Assembly: GCF_009730915.1 (NCBI RefSeq) | Contig: NC_052474.1 | Coordinates: 28,501 to 92,500 of the forward strand | DNA: 64,000 nucleotides | DNA from: Dioscorea cayenensis subsp. rotundata | Lineage: Eukaryota; Streptophyta; Magnoliopsida; Dioscoreales; Dioscoreaceae | Reading direction: 5' to 3' | Shown: positions 50,093 through 61,449 of the stretch, one piece after another | Numbering within the stretch: the first letter of the stretch is position 1 | Layout: every line of letters begins with the position of its first letter | Translations under genes and position numbers: made by a program | The notes under the pieces: model-generated | Seen by the model: only the letters and a program-made list of their open reading frames with translations | Databases searched by the model: none | What the model was told of the DNA's origin: nothing

Positions 50093-50238
50093 CTGTCTCT
50101 TAATTATTAGTTGTTTTAATTATTTTTCTAGTTATTATTACAAATATTTTCAAAAAATAGTTGAGATAAGTTCAACTGTCTCTTAATTATTAGCCGTTTT
50201 AATTATTTTTTAGTTATTATTACAAATATTTTCAAAAA
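50093..50238. repeat. Tandem duplication of a 73 bp unit
   Basis: The phrase ataagttcaactgtctc recurs exactly 73 bp apart (50093 and 50166), and the following AT-rich sequence matches with a few differences. Confidence 0.85.
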
Positions 50239-50884
50239 TATTTGAGATTATTTTTTGAAAATATTTTTAAATCACCATCTTATTTTAATCCTAATCTTGC
50301 CTATCTCCGACACCGTTTTATCTTACTCTTGATCACGTTCATCCATCGCCGACTCCGACATCCTCACCGTGCCGAACCACGCTTGGGCTTCATATTTCTT
50401 TTCATCATGAGATACGAGTCCGAAGCCACGTGACTTAGCTACCGGTAATTTCGGAGATGCATGCAACCAATCAATCCCATCCACTAATTTCGACTGTCGT
50501 TGGCGTTCTCGGAAAACTGCCGTTATGTTATTGTAGCTCCTTTGAGTGCTGCCGGGTGGTGTTTGACGGGATCATTCGGCTGCAAGTCAAGATCTTGTCA
50601 GAGCAAAACATCTCTGGTGTAGCGTCATCGGTGCAACACATCTCCGGCATAGCAGGAAAGAAAGACAACATCAGTGACAGAGGCATGTTGATGGGGCACA
50701 GTAATCTCAAAGATGAGATCGATTACTCGCTTAAGCTCATGAATTACTCTGGTTTGAATCTTGTGAGGATTCTCAGATGAAGGATTTGGTTTTACAGCTA
50801 ATCATCCTTCATCAGTTCATATAAAAAGCATTGAAAATTCATCAGCAAAATCAAATCCCTTCAAACAAACAACGAATTTCGACA

Positions 50885-50926
50885 TTTGGTGTATTTGGAG
50901 TTACATAAAACTCCAAATACACCAAA
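50885..50926. repeat. Perfect hairpin, 18 bp arms and 6 bp loop
   Basis: TTTGGTGTATTTGGAGTT, loop acataa, then the exact reverse complement. It lies 13 bp from the right end of the inserted element and probably marks its terminal region. Confidence 0.95.
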
Positions 50927-52330
50927 ATAAACAATACCTAAATGGATTTTCATTAGAAAAAGAAAGCTGTTGGAACTATTGATAAGTATAATATCAGGCA
51001 TATAATTAAAGGCTACAAGCAGCAAGTAGGACAAGATTACTTTTACACATATTCTCTTATGACAAGAATAAATTCTATCAGAATGATAATAGCGATTTCC
51101 ACTTTGAGAGGTCTTGAAATAGATCAATTGGATGTACAAACAGTTTTTCTCAATGGAGTTTTAGATGAAGAAATCTCTATGGAGCAACCTAGATTAGTAA
51201 AGCCTTTATATGGCTTAAAACAAGCTCTAAAGCAATGGCATGAGAAATTTTGATAGCATTATGTTGTCAAATGGGTTTAAAAGTAATGAGTGTGACAAAT
51301 GTGTGTGTCAAAGAGACTGAAAGTGGATATGTCATTTTATGTCTGTATGTTAACGACAAGCTCATTGTTGGTATCAATGATAAAATGATCAAATCTACCA
51401 AAATTATGTTACATTTAAGGTTTGACATGAAAGATATGGGACTATCTGATATAATTTTGGGAATCAAAATTATAAAAGCATCAGATGGTCTTATTCTTAG
51501 TCAATCGCATTATGTGGACAAAATTTTTGAAAATTTTAGCATAAATGATTATGGTATAGTCAGAACACCATTGGATGTGAATCTACACCTATCTAAGAAT
51601 AAAGGTGAAAGTGTTTCACAACTTGAATATTCTAGAGTGATGGGGAGTTTGATGTATTTAATGAGTTGTACAAGACCAGACATAGCTTACATGGTTAGTA
51701 AGGTAAGTAGATACACAAGCGATCCTGGAACTGATCTCTGGAAAGGAATTGTAAGAGTTTTAAGATATTTAAGATATACTCATAGTTACGGACTAATTAT
51801 ACCAAATATCCAGTAGTTCTAGAAGGATACAATGTTTTGAATTGGATTTTTGACATAAAAAATTCTAAATTCACTAATGGTTATATGTTCACACTAGGAG
51901 GAGCAGCTACATCATGAAAATCCTTTAAACAAACAGTTATAGCTCATTCTACAATGGAATTAGAGTTTATAGCTCTAGATAAATGTGCTGAAGAGGCTAA
52001 ATGATTATGAAATTTCTTAGAGGATCTAGAGTGGCCAAAGCCTGTGCACAGGCTATATGTATTCATTGTGATAGTCAATCTGCAATTCAAAGGGCACAAA
52101 GCAATAAGTATAATGGAAAGTCTAGGCATATACGTTGGAGACATAATTCCATTAGACAATTAATCTCTACAAGAGTTATCTCTATTGACTATGTAAAGTT
52201 TTAAATATAACTTAGCATATTCGCTAACCAAAGGGTTAATAAATAGAGATTTAGTCGATATGTCATCGAGGGGAATGGGACTAAAGCCCATAAAAGAACA
52301 AGTCAGTACAGTGGATACCCAACTTTGTTG

Positions 52331-54206
52331 ACTGGAGGTTCTAAGATGGTACAACTTAATTGTAAAAACTATTGTAGGCCGCTGTGAGGGTTACCCTTGT
52401 CCCATTCCTTTGATAAAATAGTGATGCCCTTAAGGTAAGATGTTAAGCTATGCTTTTAATTATTCTTATACATCGGTGTTCTGATGTGAGTAATATGGGT
52501 TACTCTTAAAAGAAATCAACTATGTGAGAGAGAAGTGGAGCGCTTCAAAGGAGAACTATGTTAGGTTTTAATTTTTTTAGAAACTCTCACGGAACCAGAA
52601 AGATGTTCAGGGTCAAAATTAACATTTCAATGGGAACTGAATTATGTTCAAAAATTTCATGTGAAAAGTATATTGTCATTGAGAACTAAAGTAAAATTGA
52701 TAACAAAGACAAAACAGTTCAATGAAAATAAAGTCCACTGTCAGTCGGTAAATTAAGTATACCTTCTCAAGGGAAGGTTTAAAGGTTAACACCTACCAAT
52801 CAGTTGCATGTCTCAACCAATATGCTCTATCACTAGGTCAAAACTTTTAAGTTATTTCTTCTTTGTTTTGTCAATTTTCATTCATGTGGTGAATTATTGA
52901 AAAAATTAAAAGGTGAATAAAAACTGAAAGGTTGGTTTATGTTTTTAAGGATAGAAGTTGAAAAGACTTTAGTTCTTAGAATTCCGACTAAGTTTGGAAT
53001 TTGAAAAGTTCTTCAACTTCATAGAATTTAAAAAAGTTTCAAACCTTTTGAATTCTAGAATTAAGTTAGAATTTGAGAAGTTTTATAACTATTGAAACTC
53101 CAAAAATTTAATTTTGGAATTTCAATGGTTAGTCACCTTAAGTTTGAAATTTCAATGGTTAGTCTCCAAGGCTATATAAGTGGTTTCTTCCCTTTTCCTT
53201 AAACCTACTCTCTGGTGGAAATTATAATTTCCAAGTTCAGTGTGATAGAGCTCACATAATTTAGTTTGTCAGAGTTGTAAAGTGGTATTGCCTTGCAAGT
53301 GAAGTTGTTGTATTCTGCGAAGCAGACACTAGTTCAAACACAAGCACCTCACATAGCTAGGAATGATTGGATCCAACAATACAAGCCATTGATCTAGATG
53401 GTCATGATTCAACTAATGCCGATGGAGATATGAGCTATACCATTAGGTGCTCTCTCAACTCCCTTTGCACCTGACCATGCATTAGAGAAGATGATCGCGT
53501 CGTTTTGAATGATATGTACCCACTCGACGAGTGACCCAATGGATGAACTAACAGAGGGGAACGGATTTTGACAACATATGAATATTATCTCCATTTCTCA
53601 TCACTCATGATGATGGTCCATTCTATTTCTATCTTTGTTATAAATTTTACTTTAGTTTTTTCTTCAATTTTTAGTGTTTGTTGTTATAGAATCTATGTTG
53701 TTTTACTTTTTCAACTCCCTTGGCTCCTGACCATCCATGTCATTTTTTTTTATATAAACTTTAAATTTAAACCTTAAAAATCCCTAAATTCTTAAATTTT
53801 AAAAAATTATAAAATAATTTCTAAAATCCTAAGATCTTAAACCCAAATACTTCAAAATCCTATACCCAAAAATCTAAAAACCTAAACTCTAAATAATAAA
53901 TCCTAAATCTATGAGAGTTTGTGATTTACAATTTAGGATTTAGAAATGAAGTTTTCGGTTTACCCTTTACTTTACGATTAAGGGTTTAAATTTAGGATTT
54001 AGTTAATAAAGAAAAATTTAAATTTTTACATACCGCTTAGTTCACTTCCACTCAATTCAGTGAAGTAATACTTCCCTCACTTCTTCACTTCAGAATATTT
54101 TCCCCGCTTTATAGGGCCATAAGTGTAGACACTAGATAGTATTCTTCTTTCATGAGTGATTCACTTGCAAGATACAGAGGGGATTGGAGCGCTATTGCTA
54201 TTATTA

Positions 54207-54238
<32 letters not shown>

Positions 54239-55354
54239 TATATTTTGTGTGCGCGCGTTTGTTGTGCTTGTATAGCTATTGTAAAAAAGTGATACAGAAA
54301 TTGTGAAGAGGACAAATAATTAAAATTTAACATTTTTAAAAATAACAAATTATAATTAAATAAAATTGAGAGTTGAAATATTAACAAAAGCTGTTTATAT
54401 ATTAATTATATGATTTATCATTCTTCTTGGTAAGGGACCATGCTATGAAAAAGTTGCAAATTTTTTTCATTGCCCATGCTTTCAAATTCTTGGCTTCAAT
54501 TATATATCCTCTAGACAGTAGAAATTAAGGAAAAAAAAATAATACCTAACTATTTGAAGAAATTAACAGAAAACACACATTTTCATATGGCTATCAAATC
54601 ATTAAATAAATAATAAATTTTAATAAATAGTACAAAAAAAGTTTTTTTATTTTTATTTTTATTACGAAACAACTTTCATGAATTTAAAATATTAAGTAAA
54701 AAGTTCATACAAAAACAAAACTTAAAATAAGCAATGAGTTTTGAAGGTCATTAAAGATCTCTAAATTTATGATTTTATGGATACAATAAAATGGCCCAAA
54801 TTTAATAATTTCTTGTATCAAGTGGAAGAGTCCATGAACTTGAACATTTGATAAGAAAGCCCATACTCAATAGACTAATGGAGAAAATAAAAAATTATAT
54901 AAGATAAAATTACAAAATTTCATAAATTAAATGATAAATAAATTTTTTGAATGCATCACAAGAGTTAGTTCAAGGAGTAGAAACATGGATGAAGTGGTTT
55001 CGTGTTTGAATCATTGGGCAAGTGAAAAACACACACATTGGTTCATGCATATTAACTCTAGATATGTTTCAACGTTCAATAACGGTAATATATATATATA
55101 TATATATAACAGCGCCCAACAACAATGAAAGCCTAAATTAGGAATTCCTTCTGTCCATTTCTTAATGAGTCTATGACTTGAGTCACCTAGTGCATACACA
55201 TATATATATCTAGTTCTTATATTTATCCAGTTGGCAAATTAATAAGTTAATTATGAAGAAGAAATTAATTAGATGTGAATAATATTGTGTTGGCAATTAT
55301 AAGCAGATATATAATAAGAACATGCAGAGAGGATATAATAAATAGGATATAATT
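52331..55354. other. Retroelement flank and AT-rich intergenic DNA
   Basis: The first ~900 bp are probably the 3' part of the copia relic (a purine-rich tract before tgttaggtttt near 52558 may mark an LTR start, unconfirmed). At about 53760-54010 variants of ctaaaccc/cctaaatc form a degenerate telomere-like tract in the orientation opposite to that at 18.3 kb. An (ATT)n run lies at 54197-54239. No gene is supported. Confidence 0.45.
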
Positions 55355-55600
55355 AATGATCCTGTAGGTCATAAAAAAGTGCAGCAGAAACTCCTCAAAG
55401 AAGCTTTCCAGACAAAGAATTAATTAAGATATATGCTTGCCTGCAACTGATGTAGTTGGCTATATATATATATATATATAACAGAATAAATAGAAGCCTT
55501 CGTAATTAAGGAAATGGATATGGAAATGGAACAGCATCTCTTGTCATCATCTCTCTTTTCATAAATCAGATGCCCGCACGACATTTGAACGGCTGCTGAA
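55355..55600 (-). other. Copy B of the unidentified duplicated segment (uninterrupted)
   Basis: Similar to 47390-47537 plus 49287 onward, with an (AT)n expansion (55460-55480) not present in copy A. It carries the undisturbed aaatcag site where copy A holds the solo LTR. The minus-strand frame includes CGHLIYEKRDDDKRCC. No identity assigned. Confidence 0.5.
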
Positions 55601-58600
55601 GAAACACATTTACTGATGATCACTTTCAGTAGATAAATAAATATTCTCCTCTTTTGCTGCGGAAATGGAATTCGCCAATACCAACAACATCTCATGAATA
55701 TATATTATTTAAATATTTAGTAGACAAGCAGACACATATGACACATGGGTATGGGTTTGATTTTGATATGTAATTAATAAACAAGTAAAATCATTTAAAG
55801 TTGTTCCGCTAGCTAGTTGCACCGAATCTCATGTTGTTATTATTATTTTTTTTTTTTTTGGTGTGTGTGAAAAAGAACAACGTGCTGTCTTTGTTTGTTT
55901 CAGTTCTTACTGATCGATGACTCTGGGAATTAATAACATGAAGTGGATATGGGGTATGATATTTACGTTAGCTTTTTTCCGGGCCATGATCTATTTCATC
56001 ATGGTTTCAATATCAGGTAAAAAATGAAAGAAGAAGCAATCAACAAGGCATCATGCATCCTTTCATTCTCTATAACCATCACAAATTAAAGATAATAATA
56101 AGTTGAGAGTCCACTGTCCATCCTTATCTTCAATCCAATCCAATATGCAACCGGCCATGAAAAGAGGTTCATAGAAAGAGAATGGCTAACAAGAGGAGGG
56201 ACAAGAACCATGCATGACACATGGAAAACCTCCACTTGGCCTCTCATTTATGGCTATAAACTTTGTCCACCCTTCATTTCCTCATCATAGCAAGCAAAAG
56301 TAACATCTCTCATATTCCACCTAGCTCCCTCCATATAATAATCTATTGAAATAACATTTATATATATATAACAAATGTGATTACAAATATATATATACAC
56401 ACAAGACACACACACACACAGAGAGAGAGAGAGAGGAAATTAATGAAAGGGACATGTGGAGTGATTGTTTGGAGTTGACCTTCGTTCGTTCTTAACAAAT
56501 GGAAGCAAAATTATAAAGAGAGAAAACTCATGATTTGGAAGCTACTGAAATCAACCATTCAATCATACACAAAAGCCTTGTGGAGCCACTTGTCCACTAT
56601 AACCTCCTCTATGGATTAATTGCTGCAACTAGAACTAGCTCCTCCAAATTAATCAAATACATACAAATATATATATTCAACGGCGAAAAATTTATTAAGC
56701 AAAAAAAATCAACAATAAAGATTATAGAAATTGATTAAGGAAATATTAAAAGAGAGAGAGAGAGAGTGTGTGTGTGTGTGTTGTTGATGGTTAAGTTGTG
56801 GGGGCCATTGGGCAACATCTCTCGATCGGGTGGGGATGGCTTTTTGACGCGCATGAGTGCGGGACCGAGGACTTTGGCACAACATGAGGTTGAAGAAAAA
56901 GATAAAAAGCACACGCGTTGGTTCTACGCACAACCTCAAAAAGATTTGTGAGTACGTGACGATGGTTAAACAAAAGTATGTCTCCATTCTCCAAAGAAAG
57001 CCTGGAGAGAGATCATGATTCATAAGATCAGATTAGATTAGATTAGATGAGATGAACTGCACTCACTCACACATCAATAAAAGAAAAAAAAACATATATT
57101 TAGCTTTTCTATATATGTTCAGACACTTGACACTCAATTGCCAGCTTTTGCTTATCTAAAATCCAATCTAATCTCTTTCATCGAATGGACTGGAATTTGT
57201 GTATTCTTATGGGGGTCCAGGCAAGAGACGGTCGGTCGGCGATCACCATCTTTATTACATATATACAATTACATACTACACATACAAACATATATTATAC
57301 ATTGTGGTCCTTCGTGATGATAATGATGATCATAATGATCAGTGTCTGATTCAATAAAATAGAAAGCATTTTTAGATTGTTGAACTCTAAACAAACTCTC
57401 AAGTTCATCTAAAGCCAAAAAGGATGAAGATTCTGGCTTCTTTCAAGTACCATGCATCAAATAATTAAGATTCTGAAATGCATAATTGAGAGGGGACACT
57501 TCCTAGGATTATTTTTTTATAAAAAAAAAAAAACAATTCTAGAAATACAAAATTGTCTGTTTTCAATGAATGAATATATATATATATATATATTATTGAC
57601 TATAAAAGCATGAGAAGAGAATCGGTGCTTCAACCCAAAAGAGGCTTCATCCTGACAAAAGTCTCAAGTTTATCTCCCAAACACCCTTTAATCAATCCCC
57701 CAAAGGTTGAAAGGGAGAAAGTTGTGCATCATTATCACTTTCCAAAGGGAACCTTCATTGGGACTTCCACCCAACCAATGGAAAGAAAATGAGGTCCACC
57801 TCCAGAGCTTTTTTACCTGCAAGATATATCACAAAGTGTTTTGACTGTCAGATGATTATCTGATGGTTTTTTATGATAACCAGAGGCTATCTCATGTCCA
57901 TTCTTGTGATCTCTTTGAATTGAGCATCTCCTTTCTGTTCTCAAGAGGTGACTAAAGCTAAGGAAAGAAGAGCAATTGGGTGGTAAGAGGGTGGTTGAGA
58001 GGGACAACCTTCTTTATATCCCATCTATGGATTCTCTCAATGTCCATTACAATGTTTACTTAAAAACATATTAAATTCTAAGCATCAAGAGGGAAGTAAC
58101 AGTACCAGTTTTTTTTTTTTTTATATAATATATATATATATAAATCACCTGTATATATACAAATTAATATATGTTTTCATCATCTCCTCTTCAAATCTTA
58201 AAGGCACACGCCAGTATCTGACTTGGAAAGTAGCAATCCATTTCAAAAGCTAATGAATCTTTAAGACCAAGTTTATCTTCTTTAATGTCCTATAGTCTTT
58301 AATGCCTTCCCTAACATACAAGGTACTCCAAGGATCCATTCACTTTTATCATTGTCTTTTCTTTTTTGTCCAAATAAATAAAATTTCAAGTAGCCAGGCT
58401 AAAATCTCAGATGGGCATGCACATATATACAAGAAACTAGCTATATAAATAAGGTCAGTGTCTTTCACAAGGCTTCCTGCATGTTAACATGTCTTTAAAT
58501 GGGAAGGACCATGGTCACATGATGGTCTTTTGAGTTACATTGCTGCCCTTCCTGCTTTGGGTTCCTTCAGAAGGATTATGATTATTGATTACCATCTGAT

Positions 58601-61449
58601 AAACAATACACAAGACATTTAAAAAACTATCACCACTTTTACATGCATTCAAGAACAACTGCTACTCGAGAAGATATATAAATTAAGCACAAGCAGAGAC
58701 AATGAGAGGACAAGGAAGTAATTAAGGAATGAAATATCAGGCCTAGCATGTGAGAAGGACAAGAACCATGTGATAGATCAAGATGGTAAGCATTAATAAT
58801 AGGTACCCAAAACATAATCAAATTCATTGTTGTCTGGTGTTAGTCCTCCAGAAAAAAAGAAAGGACTTGATAGAATAATAACACACCAGACAGTGGTTGG
58901 CAAGTCCTCAACAATAGACAACCATCTCTGTTCATAGATCTATAAGAGTTGACTAAGCATACAGCTGCTGTTTTAAGTGTGGGGGACTCAAACTGCAGGG
59001 CTAATCCAAATTCAATGAATTGAAGTTAAACAATGGAGAGCAGGACACAGAATAAGACATGATACAAACAAAGACCCACATGAGATGATATAAATGACAG
59101 CATGCATACCTAAAACATGAAATTTGGTGATAGTGCATCAGTGTGTTTTCCTGACAAAAATAAAGCCTGATTTCCATCAGTTCCTAATAATAAGATACAA
59201 CCGATTTTGGTTATGCATCAATAGGAAATAATAGCATCACATTCGGCAACAATTCCACTCACGAGTTCTAAGTCAGAAGTTCAGGTACAACCTGGGAAGG
59301 CAGCATTAACATGAGTTCAACTTACCAAAATTGTATTTATTTCAGTTCAATAGGAACATGCCAAGCAAGAACACAAGCCTTGTAAAGGATCAAGTACAGA
59401 AGCTTGAATCTCCTCCACAAGACTTTTGAGACAACCACCACAACCAAATAATGCCCCACTCCTTTTCTCACAACCATCAAATGATAGTTTCTAAGACTGC
59501 AAAAAGATAATGCTCTGAGAAATTTTTATTAAAATACAAGTCTTTAAGCAGTAAAGCCTGGTTATACATATGCGGTACTAAAGCTTAGGTTCCACTAACA
59601 ACAGTTAAATAGTAGTCATAGAATTTGTTAAACAGCTAAAATAAGCATAACAAGATGCAAATTGCATGGTGCAGCCCTGAAACAACTGAGAAATAACCTT
59701 ACAGTCATATCCAACTGTGTTTCAGGACCACAAATACAACATTCGCTAAGGAACAATTACTGACTCTTTACCAGCCACTATACCACCAAGGGAGTTCAGC
59801 ATAAACAGGGAAAGCCCCACCACTGCTCTATTTTGGGATTCTTTGACATGGTTATCAAGTGAGTTATGCAAGAGATAGTGAGCTAATTGTTTATGTACTA
59901 GTTCAAATTTTCCACATTCTTTACCTTCTAGCTGAATATCAGTATATCTAACCTTGTTAACTACACTTGACCTGAATGTACTTAGATACTTCTTCCTGTT
60001 AACAGTTAACCACTTCCTACTCTACTTTAGAGTTATATTCAGGAGCTTTGAAAGGCATGTAGCAGTCAGTTTATTGTCACTTTCATAATTGAAGAAATAT
60101 CAGCAGAGCAACAACATCTGTCAGCTCATCCTCCACCTCTTCCTACTAAGTCTGGCTAAGCCGCAAATCTTGCATGCTCAGTTGAAAGTTTTTACAGGCC
60201 ATCTTGTAGTCAGCTAAAAGTTTTCAAAGGGCTTTCCAGGTTGCCAATTTCACCATTAGGGTTGTTTGGACTAATTGACATGTTTCCTTCACAGAACATA
60301 GAAAAACCCTGCTCATTAACCTCAAGCCATGTAATCAGGTCAAAGTTGTCCGACCTTTTTCTAAGACTAGAGTGACCAGAAACATCTATCTAGTTACTTT
60401 AGGATAACAAGTGCCCGAGTCGATGGAAGTCGTCCCCTGTAAATCAAAATTTCAATTGGTACATCTCAACACAACATCAATTCCTATCAATCTCTTCAAC
60501 ATCCTCGTGTGGCATCAAGTTTAAATCAATTGAAGTGTCCTGAAGACAAGTATGTACCTTATTTCCTTCAATTGATTCTCACAATACTTATCCAGATATC
60601 TAGATTTTATTTGAACCACATTACCTGATTGTCTCTCATTCAGCCTGAACCTTATCTAACACTGCATTCCCTAGTTCATGACAATGGGTCACAAGAGGAT
60701 TGGAATAGTGCCTTGCAACATAAAGAACTCTTTGCGGTCAATAATCATTTAAATTCACCTCTATTCTAGCTCAATTATTCTTAGTTCTCACCTTCTCTAT
60801 CGTCTAGTTTACAGATCACCATAAAGCTGCATGATTCTGCAGAAGATCCTTTCCTTAACGCAACTGTTTAACACTCCCAAGTGAATCATAGTGCAATAAT
60901 CATACCTGGCTGAGTAACCAGCCATTAAGGTCATAAACATGGCAAAAAAACCAAAAAGAAACAGAGAGGATGTACAAGCATTCTGATTCAGGTGTAGTTG
61001 AAGACAGAAAGAAGCACAAAGAAATTCCCCACAAACAGAGAAACACCAATTCAAGATTTGAAATGTTAAAAGTTCTTCACCATATGTTGTCGTCAATGTT
61101 AAAGTGTACAACAACTTCAGCAGGCAAGAATTTTTCTCTTGCACATCATCAAAACACCACGTTCATCACTGCCCTTGTCCAGAAAGAAGAAAACAGATCA
61201 ACTAAAAACTGTACAGGACCCTAAAGAGCCTGTAAATTTACTTTTTCTACTCAGAATCAATCAGTTGAAGACCACAAGAGAGTCAAAGAGAGTGATTAAT
61301 ATGAAACTGGACACCTAGTTACCACCCGATAAAAACAACCATGGATTCAATACTGCATTAGCATTAGGCTTCCAAAAGTATATATTACTCATGAGTGGCA
61401 ATATTTCCTAGATAATTTCAAGAGAGATGATACCAGATAGTTTAGTTGC
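55601..61449. other. Long intergenic region, no supported gene
   Basis: Microsatellites include (CA)n/(GA)n near 56400-56434, (GA)n(TG)n near 56752-56780 and (AT)n at about 57574-57592. From about 58.8 to 61.4 kb the base composition is more balanced and not obviously repetitive, so it could hold 3' UTR or intron sequence of the GRAS gene, or a non-coding transcript. No open frame there shows a recognisable domain. I saw no recognisable conserved microRNA sequence. Confidence 0.45.

Larger units (their letters stand above)
49737..50939. mobile_element. 1.2 kb AT-rich insertion inside the copia relic
   Basis: The copia reading breaks off at ..GSK (49736) and resumes at KWIFIRK (from 50940). 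The bases AAATGG are present at both edges (49731-49736 and 50940-50945), as expected of a target duplication of six or more bases. The inserted DNA starts CGTTTGGTTG and ends in a perfect hairpin plus aataaacaatacct. It contains a 73-bp tandem duplication but no transposase. The superfamily is uncertain; hAT- or Mutator-like MITEs are candidates. Confidence 0.7.
49430..52330 (+). mobile_element. Degenerate Ty1/copia retrotransposon relic, split by a nested insertion
   Basis: Two parts of a copia polyprotein are visible. Before the insertion (about 49500-49736) the frame-shifted reading resembles the stretch ahead of reverse transcriptase (ARIEKSFGLNFLTYLLESEP, LQNH-like, PLGSK). After it (50946-52330) come reverse transcriptase and RNase H: GYKQQVGQDYF, LDVQTVFLNGVLDEEI, the altered catalytic box [12 protein letters not shown] in place of the usual YVDD, MDMGL-like, [16 protein letters not shown], then RNase H with stop codons. 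Several stops and shifts show it is dead. The integrase and gag parts and both LTRs are not recognisable nearby, so the element is truncated. Confidence 0.85.

Noticed and set aside
50457-50780. 107-codon frame inside the 1.2 kb insertion
   Set aside because: No transposase or other motif; the frame lies within a MITE-like insertion and is probably chance.
60809-61144. 111-codon minus-strand frame downstream of the GRAS gene
   Set aside because: Cysteine- and leucine-rich sequence without recognisable domain. May be 3' UTR; not supported as a gene.
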